From: Parashewanella sp049608225
GTDB taxonomy: Bacteria; Pseudomonadota; Gammaproteobacteria; Enterobacterales; Shewanellaceae
Assembly: GCA_049608225.1 (NCBI GenBank)
Contig: JBMYXI010000002.1
Location: forward strand, 52,917 to 116,916
Direction of reading: 5' to 3'
Length of the DNA: 64,000 nucleotides
The first letter of the stretch is position 1, and each line of letters begins with the position of its first letter. A program made the translations under genes and the position numbers. The notes beneath the pieces were generated by a model that was not told the origin of the DNA, did not search any database, and saw nothing but the letters and a program-made list of their open reading frames with translations. Positions 19,026-27,306 of this stretch are shown here, piece by piece.

Positions 19026-19058
19026 AAAAAAATGCCAGCTAAATAAGCTGGCATTTTT
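19026..19058 (+). terminator. Terminator of ygiF
   Basis: AAAAATGCCAGCT, a short AT loop, AGCTGGCATTTTT: a 13-bp stem with a T-run about 35 bases after the ygiF stop. It is symmetric, and the decayed gene on the other strand also ends here. Confidence 0.85.
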
Positions 19059-19065
19059 ATATCCG

Positions 19066-19360
19066 TTAATCATTCAATTCAAATTGAACCGAGATTGAGT
19101 CAATACAAAGCTCTGAATCATTTCCAGCATCATCCATTACCGTCAACATCACAGTATAAGTGATAGAAAGTTTTTAGCGTAACCAAAATCAGCAACTGAC
19201 GCTGCGGGTGCAGCTTCACCTGTACCTGAAATGGTCATTCCCCAGCTGTTCAACGCACCTCTATCGAGTCAGTACGGTTATGAAACACAACCTCTTTACC
19301 TGCTGGCAAGGTCAGTTTAACACTTAAATCGCCACACCATGTATGACTAAATATGTAGGT
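19066..19360 (-). pseudogene. Remnant of a secreted P/Homo B-domain protein
   Basis: Minus-strand frames give broken but protein-like pieces. TYIFSHTWCGDLSVKLTLPA then KEVVFHNRTDSIEVR and a stop (from 19360 down) match the P/Homo B domain of bacterial proprotein-convertase-type proteases (HTxxGDLxxxLxxPxGxxVxxHNR). After a frame change, NSWGMTISGTGEAAP matches the domain's closing LNSWxLxI strand. After another, YTVMLTVMDDAGNDSELCID ends at a TAA at 19066. The ~40 residues usually between the two P-domain pieces are missing. The upstream part is lost at the edge of the MITE-like copy at 19361. Confidence 0.6.
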
Positions 19361-19607
19361 AACGATAGCAAAGCGGAACAAGCGTTATTTATTATCGACA
19401 TATAAAACTGTCGTTACTTCGTTTCTAAATGAGCACAGTGACAATGCCAATAGCGTTAAAAATAGCCATTGCCCTATGGGCTGAGCCTAAATCGCCTTAC
19501 TCTGTGTTGAAAATAGCTAATCTAGATGACTAAACCGCGCTATTTCCGCCTTGATTAAGGCTATTTATCGCTCGTCTGAACTATTAAACAAAGATAAACA
19601 GCCCTTA
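19361..19607. repeat. MITE-like element, copy 2 (left end lost)
   Basis: Shares with copy 1 (9924-10192) the segments AGCAAAGCGGA, GCCCTATGGGCTGAGCCTAA, TCCGCCTTGATTAAGG and the right terminal repeat AAAGATAAACAGCCCTTA (19590-19607). About 27 extra bases occur near 19398-19425. The left terminal inverted repeat is absent, so this copy is truncated against the P-domain pseudogene. Bases 19608-19838, up to the DUF1800 gene, hold AT-rich DNA in which I see nothing definite. Confidence 0.75.
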
Positions 19608-19838
19608 GTATATCTTCAACAAGAAAATATACTATGTTCTTTTACTGCTTATCATCAAAAACTCACTCTATTTTAACCTAATAATCATATTCGTTGACAT
19701 GTCGAATTCAATATTACTTTTATAGTCCTCAAAAATGATCTATCTCAACATAAATTTACACTATGAAAAAATACTATTCACTTTTTGGCAAAATTGTTCA
19801 TATAATAATTATCGATGTCACTAACTGAGTAATCGGGA

Positions 19839-21719
19839 ATGAATACAATAGAAGAAGCCTCTCGTTTTTTGATGCAAGCTACCATGGGCGCAAATTACCA
19901 GCTTATTGAAGAGGTTAGTCAACAAGGTATTTCAAACTGGTTAAATGACCAATTGAGCCATGAATACAAGACTGACGACAGTTTTTATCGAAAAACAAAA
20001 GCAATATGGCGTGGAGATTCAGGGACAAAAGGCTTCAAATCCAAAATTCTCACAGCCTATGGTGAAAACCAGATCAATGGTGTCGGCAATAATCCTGCTC
20101 TTCCCTACAATTATTACTTTCGAATGGCATGGTGGCATAAAACGCTGGTTAAAGGCAATTTAGCTGCTGATGCTTCTCTGGACAGCGAATTTACAGAGCA
20201 AGTCACACTGTCAGATGCTGAAACCAGTACCGACAATCTAGTGCGTCATCGTATCGCACAAGCCTTAAGTGAAATCTTAGTTATTTCTGATAATTCCATT
20301 TTAGAATTAGACGCAGAAGGCATGGCAAGTTACTACGACTTACTGTATAAGCATGCGCTTGGATCTTATAAAGACTTATTAACTGACGTTTCACTGCACC
20401 CTTGTATGGGCGTATACCTTACTCACATTAATAACCGCAAAGCCGTTTCAGAACAAAATATTCATCCCGATGAAAACTATGCTCGTGAAGTAATGCAGCT
20501 ATTTAGCATCGGCTTATTTGAGTTAAATGCTGATGGTAGCCATAAAAAAGACAGCAATGGTAAAGATATCCCTACCTATAATAACGACGACATTAAGCAA
20601 ATGGCTCGAGTGTTTTCAGGTATAAAAGCCAATAAATATCAGTATGAATGGCCTAATGCGGTTATCAATGGAGTACCATTAACGAACATTCAAAATCAAC
20701 CCATCGAGTTTGCTGATGGTGTCAGTAATACATTAAAAATTTTACCCTATGTATCCATGACAGATGTTATGGCAACAGAAGACAGTTTTCATGATCTTGG
20801 GCCTAAAAAATTACTGAACGGCTGGATTGATTTACCCAGACGCACTGCAAATGGTGGTGCAGCCGCATTAGCTGATATTCAGAAAGCTGTTGAGCGGTTG
20901 GTGGCTCATCCAAACACAGCCCCTTTTATTGCCAAAAAACTTATTCAGCAATTAGTGACCTCAAATCCAACTCCGCAATACGTAACAGCAGCGGCGCAAG
21001 CCTTCGGTACCACAGGCGATCTTAAACAAACAGTCAGAACTATTTTGACTTACCCGCTTTCAAACACAGTTACCACTGGTGATTCTGCTACGGGCAATAT
21101 TCAAAAATTGAAATCACCATTACTCAGGGTAACTCAATTACTTAGAGCATTTAAAGTCAGCAACACTGACAAACGTTTATGGATGATAGGTAGCGACATC
21201 AAGCAAGCATTGAACCAGCATATCTTATCATCGCCTACTGTTTTCAATTTTTATAAGCCTGATTTTACACCTCATGGCGAAATTGAAACTGAAAACAAGG
21301 TAGCACCTGAGTTTGAACTGTATAACGCTTACACTTCAATAAGTTATGTAAATATGATTTACGATTGGCTATTTGGTGAAGCTTTGCCTCTAGTAAGTAC
21401 ACAAATTAAGGCAGGAGAAACTCCGCCGCATATTGTGCCAGAGCTTAATCCAAGCGTACTACTCGCAAATGTGAATAGTCGTCTTAAACTCGACTTTACC
21501 GCCGAATTACCATTAGCAGCTCAAAGTTCATGGCCACAATTAATTGAGCGAGTGTCATTGTTGCTCACAGGCAAAAAGCAAAGCTCAATCAAGGTTAATA
21601 TTTTAGATACATTAGCAAATCAAAATGATCCTAGTAACCCACAAAATAATCTGTGGATCGTCCAAACAGTGGTGTTCATGATCGCTGTTTCACCTGACTT
21701 TGCGATTTTGGAGGCTTAA
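19839..21719 (+). CDS. DUF1800 family protein
   Basis: 626 residues, recognised as DUF1800 by the N-terminal SRFLMQATMGANYQLIEEV, the helical core with DENYAREVMQLFSIGLFEL, and HPNTAPFIAKKLIQQLVTSNP. Function is unknown. DUF1800 genes are nearly always followed by a DUF1501 gene, as here, and are proposed to act together in export or cell-surface processes. There is no obvious signal peptide at this start; the ATG has only a weak GGGA immediately before it. The gene overlaps the ribosome binding site (GGAGG) of DUF1501 at its 3' end, so the two are cotranscribed. Confidence 0.85.
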   Translation: MNTIEEASRFLMQATMGANYQLIEEVSQQGISNWLNDQLSHEYKTDDSFYRKTKAIWRGDSGTKGFKSKILTAYGENQINGVGNNPALPYNYYFRMAWWHKTLVKGNLAADASLDSEFTEQVTLSDAETSTDNLVRHRIAQALSEILVISDNSILELDAEGMASYYDLLYKHALGSYKDLLTDVSLHPCMGVYLTHINNRKAVSEQNIHPDENYAREVMQLFSIGLFELNADGSHKKDSNGKDIPTYNNDDIKQMARVFSGIKANKYQYEWPNAVINGVPLTNIQNQPIEFADGVSNTLKILPYVSMTDVMATEDSFHDLGPKKLLNGWIDLPRRTANGGAAALADIQKAVERLVAHPNTAPFIAKKLIQQLVTSNPTPQYVTAAAQAFGTTGDLKQTVRTILTYPLSNTVTTGDSATGNIQKLKSPLLRVTQLLRAFKVSNTDKRLWMIGSDIKQALNQHILSSPTVFNFYKPDFTPHGEIETENKVAPEFELYNAYTSISYVNMIYDWLFGEALPLVSTQIKAGETPPHIVPELNPSVLLANVNSRLKLDFTAELPLAAQSSWPQLIERVSLLLTGKKQSSIKVNILDTLANQNDPSNPQNNLWIVQTVVFMIAVSPDFAILEA

Positions 21720-21722
21720 ACC

Positions 21723-23255
21723 ATGTGGGATCAAAAATATACTCGGCGCCAATTTTTAAAAAATTCAGGTGTATTCGCCGTAGGTTCGAGCGCATTACTT
21801 TCAGGTTGTGGCGGCAGCAATGATTTTCCACCAGAGCCTAGCCCAACTCCAAATCCACCTGCGCCACCAACGCCAAATCCGCCTGCGCCACCAACGCCTA
21901 ATCCGCCTGCGCCACCGACGCCAAATCCGCCTGCGCCACCGAGTCCACCCGTTTCGGGACCTTTAACAATTGCCAAGCAGGCTAAAAGCCTCGTTTTCAT
22001 CATGCTAGATGGCGGCAATGACAGTTTTAATATGTTGGTACCTCGATCGACCCCAGATTATAGCCAGTACAAAGCCACTCGTGGTGATCTAGGTCTAAAC
22101 AAAGCTGATCTACTGAGTATTAATTTCACCGATGCCAACAACAAACAGTTTGGTTTGCACCCATCTTTACCTAAGATGCAAAAGCTGTTTAATGACAAAA
22201 AATTATCTTTCATTGCCAACGTCGGTCCTATGGTTGAAAAAGTAACCCGTGAAGAGTTTCGTGCGAATTCGAAACCTCTACCGTTAGGCTTAATGTCTCA
22301 CTCGGATCAATTTAAACACTGGCAAACGTCTCGCCCTAATGAACGATTAAATTCAGGTTGGTTTGGTACCATTGCTGATACAGTACAACCAAACAAAGCC
22401 AATGATGCTATTTCAATGAACGTATCATTAGCCGGCAGTAATATCATGCAAAATGGCGTCAAAAGTCGTGAATACTCTGTCACAAGTAAGGGCAGTATCG
22501 GGCTAAAAGTAAAAGACGACACAAATCCAGCCTTGAGGGAATTAAACGAAGTACTACTCAAAGGTTTCGATGACATGCTTGCAGCAACATCAGGAAGCAG
22601 TTTTGATAACACTTACGTTAATGGCGTCAAATACTCGCAAGAGCAACATGAAAAGTTTTCTGCTGCAACTAAGAATATCACCGTGAACTGGACGGGAGGA
22701 GATTCAGAGTTAGCACAGCAACTTGAAATGGTCGCTAAAACCATTAAAGCGAGAGCTGCATTGGGAATGGCTGGTAAACAGCAAACCTTCTTTGTACGCT
22801 ACATAGGCTGGGATCACCATAGTGAGTTACTCAAATCTCAGCAACGCATGCTTAAAATAGTCGATGACGCCCTTTCAGGTTTCCAGCAAGCATTGAATGA
22901 ATTAGGTGTTGCAGAAGAAGTGGTTACCTTTACCGGATCAGACTTTGGACGCTCATTAACCTCTAATGGTAATGGTACCGATCATGGTTGGGGTGGTAAT
23001 ACTTTAGTCATGGGTAACGCAGTTAAAGGCGGTGAAGTTTTTGGTACTTATCCAAATCTAAATCTTGGTAATACCAACCCGCTTGATATTGGCGGTGGGG
23101 TACTTATTCCAACCACATCAACAGATGAAGTTTATGCCGAATTAGCTTTATGGTTTGGTGCAGAAAAAGCGACACTACCAAGGTTGTTCCCTAATCTGAC
23201 CAACTTTTATGATGTAACATCAGATGGCAATCCGCTTGGATTTATTAAAACCTAA
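21723..23255 (+). CDS. DUF1501 family Tat-exported lipoprotein
   Basis: 510 residues. The N-terminus has a twin-arginine motif (TRRQFLKNSG, residues 7-16) and a lipobox-like LLSGC near residue 28, predicting Tat export and lipidation. A Pro-rich linker of four 8-residue repeats (PNPPAPPT) follows. The DUF1501 domain starts at KSLVFIMLDGGNDSFNMLVP (metal-binding Asp/Asn as in sulfatase-like folds) and contains GWDHHSELLKSQ and TGSDFGRSLTSNGNGTDHGW near the C-terminus. It is partner of the DUF1800 protein three bases upstream; substrate unknown. Confidence 0.88.
   Translation: MWDQKYTRRQFLKNSGVFAVGSSALLSGCGGSNDFPPEPSPTPNPPAPPTPNPPAPPTPNPPAPPTPNPPAPPSPPVSGPLTIAKQAKSLVFIMLDGGNDSFNMLVPRSTPDYSQYKATRGDLGLNKADLLSINFTDANNKQFGLHPSLPKMQKLFNDKKLSFIANVGPMVEKVTREEFRANSKPLPLGLMSHSDQFKHWQTSRPNERLNSGWFGTIADTVQPNKANDAISMNVSLAGSNIMQNGVKSREYSVTSKGSIGLKVKDDTNPALRELNEVLLKGFDDMLAATSGSSFDNTYVNGVKYSQEQHEKFSAATKNITVNWTGGDSELAQQLEMVAKTIKARAALGMAGKQQTFFVRYIGWDHHSELLKSQQRMLKIVDDALSGFQQALNELGVAEEVVTFTGSDFGRSLTSNGNGTDHGWGGNTLVMGNAVKGGEVFGTYPNLNLGNTNPLDIGGGVLIPTTSTDEVYAELALWFGAEKATLPRLFPNLTNFYDVTSDGNPLGFIKT
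21849..21944 (+). repeat. Four tandem 24-bp repeats coding a Pro-rich linker
   Basis: Four copies of a 24-bp unit (starting CCAAATCCGCCTGCGCCACC) begin at 21849, 21873, 21897 and 21921, nearly identical at DNA level. They encode PNPPAPPT repeats inside the DUF1501 protein. Near-identity suggests recent slippage, so copy number may vary between strains. Confidence 0.85.
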
Positions 23256-23277
23256 CTTAAGTGATCACTGTCATAAC

Positions 23278-23308
23278 AAAAAAGCTGCTCATACATGAGC
23301 AGCTTTTT
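23278..23308. terminator. Bidirectional terminator between DUF1501 and the LuxR-type gene
   Basis: AAAAAGCTGCTCAT / ATGAGCAGCTTTTT, a 14-bp perfect stem with two loop bases, placed between convergent genes. Confidence 0.9.
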
Positions 23309-23358
23309 ATTAAACAAGGTTATCTTCTTGATATATTAATATATATTGGTAGTGAAAA

Positions 23359-24024
23359 TTAGGCGAAATGCGCTTGATATTGATTTGACCAACGTAACAA
23401 TTCCACCCGATTTCGAGATTGAGTTTTTCTAAAAATCGACGAAATATGCGCTTTAACTGTATGCTCACTAATGCAGAGCCGATGAGCAATTTCTTTATTT
23501 CTGGCACCACTAGACACTAATTGAATAATGGTCTTTTCCCGAGTGGTTAACATCTGCCACATAGCAATATTGTCTTCTGATTTATGGATATCGGTATCAG
23601 GTTCAACCTTTTTAACCAGATCTCGCAAGGTCTTACTCAATAAATTGCGATCAAACCATAATTCACCAGCAAGCATCTTTTTCAAACCCGTTAACAGAAG
23701 ATCCATTCCGAGATCTGCATATAAAATACCATGAATGCCAAGCCTAATTGCCGACTCTTCAGACACTTTTCCTCGATCAACTTGATACAGCGCAATCGGC
23801 ACTTCTGCGATTAGTTTAGCAGCCACAAGCGGGACACCTTTACTGTCCAACGGCACACCACGTTGAGGAATAAGACAAAAACTTTCGTGCTTATCTGTCG
23901 CTTGAAGGATATCTGAAACTTTTTTTACTACCTTGATCTTCAGACCAACAGAGGCTGCAAGTACGGCTAAATGGCAAGGTGTATTGAACTCATGAAGAAA
24001 GATTAACTGCTTTATATCACTCAT
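23359..24024 (-). CDS. LuxR-type transcription regulator (CsgD-like)
   Basis: 221 residues from ATG 24024, which has AGGGAGAAG upstream; an ATG at 24081 would add 19 unlikely residues. The C-terminal LuxR helix-turn-helix is clear: LTTREKTIIQLVSSGARNKE, then HRLCISEHTVKAHISSIF. The N-terminal ~130 residues resemble a degenerate receiver like that of CsgD, including HGILYADLGMDLLLTGLKKM and GELWFDRNLLSK, and I do not see a standard phospho-acceptor pattern. CsgD-type proteins control extracellular matrix genes; the target here is unknown. It converges on the DUF1800/1501 pair. Confidence 0.8.
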   Translation of the reverse strand: MSDIKQLIFLHEFNTPCHLAVLAASVGLKIKVVKKVSDILQATDKHESFCLIPQRGVPLDSKGVPLVAAKLIAEVPIALYQVDRGKVSEESAIRLGIHGILYADLGMDLLLTGLKKMLAGELWFDRNLLSKTLRDLVKKVEPDTDIHKSEDNIAMWQMLTTREKTIIQLVSSGARNKEIAHRLCISEHTVKAHISSIFRKTQSRNRVELLRWSNQYQAHFA

Positions 24025-24160
24025 CGAACTCTTCTCCCTAAAAGTTGATAAATATGAAGCCGGTAGAGTCATTGCAATCAAACATCTATCAATAGTTATT
24101 TATCTACCAAGCGATTACCTGAAAATTTGTTTACTTCCCAACTAAAGTTCTAGGTGACTT

Positions 24161-24216
24161 ATACTCGTGATACTTGAAGATGCAATTTTCAGGGCTTATT
24201 CAGGTATCACGAGTAT
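24161..24216. repeat. Palindromic intergenic repeat (copy B)
   Basis: The arms ATACTCGTGATAC (24161-24173) and GTATCACGAGTAT (24204-24216) are a perfect 13-bp inverted repeat, extended inward by TTGAA/TTCAG with one mismatch. The core TTGAAGATGCAAT resembles TTCAAGATGCAAT in 17305-17358. It probably belongs to a dispersed Shewanellaceae palindrome family. No T-run on the outgoing side other than ATATTTTTC at 24217. Confidence 0.6.
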
Positions 24217-24280
24217 ATATTTTTCATTCTTTTCTACTAGTAATCACCAAAGTAACAAAAAAACAACATATAAGAAAGCA

Positions 24281-24480
24281 CTAACTATTTGATTTTGCTT
24301 CAGCTGTATTCTTCACTGTTGACCAAAACCCTTGCTCAATCCCTTTGTGGAACAGCTCCACCAATGTCAATTAAATGGCCCGTCGAACACAGAACTGTAC
24401 TGGTACGTTGGTAGTGTAACCAAGTTCTAGTTTTGCCAACCGATACAAACTAGTAAAGCGATGAATAGTTTTTTCATCAT
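24281..24480 (-). pseudogene. Possible decayed small exported protein
   Basis: On the minus strand a signal-peptide-like start, MKKLFIALLVCIGW, begins near 24480 but hits a stop soon after. A later piece in another frame, LTLVELFHKGIEQGFWSTVK, runs to NTAEAKSNS and a TAG at 24281. Together they look like a frameshifted or stop-ridden gene of about 65 codons. No family recognised. The call rests only on protein-like composition. Confidence 0.3.
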
Positions 24481-24629
24481 TGATTCATTAACCATCAGTA
24501 AGCATATCGATTACGGTCGAAACCTTGGATAACAAAGTTAACAGGTTACGTTTCTAACAACAGCTAAATTGTTATGAAAATCCAATAGATAATATTGTAC
24601 TAAGCATGTGGAAGGTAAGTGAGATATTT

Positions 24630-24660
24630 AAAAAAGCCAGTATCGATTGATACTGGCTTA
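24630..24660 (-). terminator. Terminator of the outer-membrane protein gene
   Basis: Minus strand: AAGCCAGTATC, loop, GATACTGGCTTTTTTA; 33 bases beyond the stop of the 24693 gene. Confidence 0.85.
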
Positions 24661-24692
24661 GTAATTACGTCTACGGCTTCATAAGAGATGTT

Positions 24693-25226
24693 TTAAAATT
24701 TGTACTGTGCAAAAATTCCAAAAGCAGTGTAGTCAAATTTTACATCAACAGGCCCTGCTTTTTCTGTACTTGAGTGGTATAGCATATAGTTTGCACCAAT
24801 AGCCCACTTTTCACTCAACTCATACGTTGTCCCTAAACCATAGGAAAAACTACTTCTCGAAGCATTATCTCCATCGTTTTGAATTTTGGTCGACGCGCGA
24901 CCAAATAACGCATAAAGGTTAACACTATCATTGATTGGATAATTGCCTTTCAAATAAAGACCTGTAACACTCTTATTCTTTAGGTTTTTATCTTTATTTA
25001 AACCAAAGTTTGCTTTTAATTCTACACCAAAGTAATCATTCAATTGATAGCCATAAGTAAAATTGGCACTTTGAAATGAGCGCTTTATTTTTACAGAAGC
25101 AAACGCATTTTTTGCTTTCACATCAAATGAACCAAAACCTGCGCCAGCATTTAAGTAGTGCTCACCAGCAATAGCAGAAGAGGAAAAAAGAGCGACAGCC
25201 CCTGCAATGAAAAGACAAGGTTTCAT
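24693..25226 (-). CDS. Outer-membrane beta-barrel protein
   Basis: 177 residues. A signal peptide ends at SSSAIAGEHY (cleavage near residue 20). The mature part alternates polar and hydrophobic residues in about eight strands and ends YTAFGIFAQYKF, with the C-terminal Phe favoured by the BAM machinery. It fits the small OmpA/OmpX-like barrel families (PF13505 type). No specific substrate is indicated. It is a single-gene unit with its own terminator. Confidence 0.85.
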   Translation of the reverse strand: MKPCLFIAGAVALFSSSAIAGEHYLNAGAGFGSFDVKAKNAFASVKIKRSFQSANFTYGYQLNDYFGVELKANFGLNKDKNLKNKSVTGLYLKGNYPINDSVNLYALFGRASTKIQNDGDNASRSSFSYGLGTTYELSEKWAIGANYMLYHSSTEKAGPVDVKFDYTAFGIFAQYKF

Positions 25227-25323
25227 AAAAATCCTTTTAACTAAGTGAAAATTGAACCATATTTGGCGGACGGCGAGCGTATCAAACTTTAAATGAAATA
25301 GAAAACGAAAAATTCACTTTTAA

Positions 25324-26151
25324 TTAACTTTTATCCAGCCTTTGCCTTAATTGATGTATTTCATTCAATAGCACTCGTTGATTCTGTTCCATTCTTATTT
25401 GATTCTCTTGCATTACCTCTAATGCTTGTTTAATTTCTAGTTTAACCTGCCGCTGATGCTGCTTGTGTTTTTCATCCATTTTTGCCTCATCAGGGGTGAC
25501 AAAAATAGACGCCATAAAACCTGAAACCACGCCAAAAAAGCTCACACCAGCAATGATCACAATACTGCCAATGATATGCCCTATTGTTGTTACTGGATAA
25601 TAGTCACCATAGCCAACGGTAGAAATGGTAACTAATGCCCACCAAATGGCTTCTTCTGCGGTATGAATGTTTGCCCCTTCAGCGCCACTTTCAACAAACA
25701 AAATCACAACCGAGGCAAAGGATAAAATTGTGACAACAGCAAGTAATAAGCTTGCTAAGGTGGCTTCTTTTTTTTGTTTGATCAATGGAATTAACAACGT
25801 TCGGCTGCTGCGCACTAACCGAATAACCCGTAAGATTTGAAAAATTCGAGCGGCTCTTAGTGGTTCGACAGCGGGAATACTGGCAACAAGATCAATCCAA
25901 TGTCTTTTAAAATAGTGGCGTTTACTTTTTGCTTTAAACAGTGAAAAAAAGAAATTACTGATAAAAATAAAGCAAATGCCAGTATCGATAAAAAACAGCA
26001 GTTGATGAGTTTCTTTATCAATCTGCCCAAAAGTCAAAACTAACATGATCAGAACCGCAAAAAATGAAAGCAACATCATGGCTAATTCAAAAGGCGAAGC
26101 ACCTTTCGTCCTTTTGGTTAACCAAAATTTTCTCTTTCTGATGTTCGTCAT
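25324..26151 (-). CDS. Voltage-gated-type potassium channel subunit
   Basis: 275 residues with six transmembrane helices. An arginine-rich S4-like helix (RIFQILRVIRLVRSSRTLL, about 99-117), the pore helix and selectivity filter TISTVGYGDYYPVTTIG, and a C-terminal coiled coil (about 230-272) that would assemble the tetramer. It conducts K+ across the inner membrane. The start codon abuts the stop codon of the preceding 119-residue gene (TAA then ATG), so it is the last gene of the DUF2170-PspA-DUF2491 unit. Confidence 0.92.
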   Translation of the reverse strand: MTNIRKRKFWLTKRTKGASPFELAMMLLSFFAVLIMLVLTFGQIDKETHQLLFFIDTGICFIFISNFFFSLFKAKSKRHYFKRHWIDLVASIPAVEPLRAARIFQILRVIRLVRSSRTLLIPLIKQKKEATLASLLLAVVTILSFASVVILFVESGAEGANIHTAEEAIWWALVTISTVGYGDYYPVTTIGHIIGSIVIIAGVSFFGVVSGFMASIFVTPDEAKMDEKHKQHQRQVKLEIKQALEVMQENQIRMEQNQRVLLNEIHQLRQRLDKS

Positions 26152-26511
26152 TTAATCTTCTGTATTCAACTCGTGTGAAACATATTGTATAAGATCATCC
26201 AGCACACGTTTCTTAATTTCAAGTTGTGCATTAGCATCTAGCCCATACTTTTCAGCTAACTGTGCGTAATCATCACCATTAAGCGAAACGGTCAAACGTG
26301 GACGCTTAGGTCGTTTTGAAACACTTAAACCAAGAATAGTACGAATTTGATCTGACGGACTAACGCCTTCGTCTAACGCAGCTTTACGAATGGAATATTG
26401 AAAGCGTTCATCTAAATCGAAAGCCACTTGCGTGGCTTTTGCCGCTTTTTGATTTTGTTGCCACTCTTTTGGTAATGAGTGCTTGGGCAGAGAATCATTG
26501 GTTTTGCTCAT
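26152..26511 (-). CDS. Small protein, possibly ribbon-helix-helix-like
   Basis: 119 residues from ATG 26511 (AAGAG eight bases upstream); a TTG at 26544 is a weaker start. The central part (KATQVAFDLDERFQYSIRKA ... GVSPSDQIRTILGL) looks like a ribbon-helix-helix or plasmid-partition-type DNA-binding motif. A second similar stretch, RPRLTVSLNGDDYAQLAEKYG, follows. I do not recognise the family. Its position in the operon between DUF2491 and the K+ channel makes it a candidate autoregulator. Function is inferred. Confidence 0.65.
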   Translation of the reverse strand: MSKTNDSLPKHSLPKEWQQNQKAAKATQVAFDLDERFQYSIRKAALDEGVSPSDQIRTILGLSVSKRPKRPRLTVSLNGDDYAQLAEKYGLDANAQLEIKKRVLDDLIQYVSHELNTED

Positions 26512-26569
26512 CAATAAACTCTTGATATTGTCATATTCTGTCAACTATACCAAAAATGTTCATAAATGG

Positions 26570-27205
26570 TTAACTGACTGGCCAAAATTCGCGAATATCT
26601 GTTTCTGGGCGGTACATAACTAAGTTCACTTCGGTTTCACCACCTGCGTAGACATCAATATCAATCGCATATTTTTCTGTAATATCAGTTAACTGATAGC
26701 TTTCTACTTCTTCACCTTGATCAGTAATATCTTTAACAGAACGTAAATCTTTATGGTGAAAATAACCAAACTGTGCAAATATATTTTGATGATATTCTTT
26801 ACCTAGCCATTGGCTAAATTGCTTAAAAGGCTGATCGGCACTTATCGTCAGGCTTGCATCATCCGTCTCTTCAAAAATTTGACTGAATTGCTCCATATCA
26901 AATAACTGTTCTACTTGAGCGCGGGTAATTTTAATAGAAAACGCAAGTTGGACTTCATCATCTTGATCGAGCGTTAAAAATATCGCTTGATCATTCACCC
27001 CTTTTAACTGCCATTCTGTGGTTTTACTATGTTCATATTCATAAGTATTTACAGCTTCTACTTTGAACTGTTGACCTTTCAACTGCGCTGGCAAAGCAAA
27101 ACTATCATCGAGATCGATCATATCACCCACGATTAAATCTTGTGCGTGATTGAGTTGCCTTATTGGTTGCTCTGACTTTGAAAAGAGTGAACTGAAAAAT
27201 CCCAT
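26570..27205 (-). CDS. yjfK: DUF2491 family protein (YjfK-like)
   Basis: 211 residues starting MGFFSSLFSKSEQPIRQ at ATG 27205, preceded by GAGG; the upstream ATG at 27217 is itself part of that ribosome binding site. The sequence, with FKVEAVNTYEYEHSKTTEWQ and the ending YRPETDIREFWPV, fits DUF2491, the family of E. coli YjfK. Soluble, function unknown. It follows the PspA-like gene in the order DUF2170-PspA-DUF2491, as in E. coli yjfI-yjfJ-yjfK. Confidence 0.82.
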   Translation of the reverse strand: MGFFSSLFSKSEQPIRQLNHAQDLIVGDMIDLDDSFALPAQLKGQQFKVEAVNTYEYEHSKTTEWQLKGVNDQAIFLTLDQDDEVQLAFSIKITRAQVEQLFDMEQFSQIFEETDDASLTISADQPFKQFSQWLGKEYHQNIFAQFGYFHHKDLRSVKDITDQGEEVESYQLTDITEKYAIDIDVYAGGETEVNLVMYRPETDIREFWPVS

Positions 27206-27306
27206 TATTGACCTCATAAAAGAAAAATGCGGCTTAAACAGTGGTTGGGAACTATTTAAGCCGCGATACCAATTTACTGATGGGTGATAGACAAATTGAT
27301 ATTCGG

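Noticed and set aside
21731..22018. Gly-rich frame on the minus strand
   Set aside because: It is the antisense of the Pro-rich repeat of the DUF1501 gene; composition is a reflection of the repeat.
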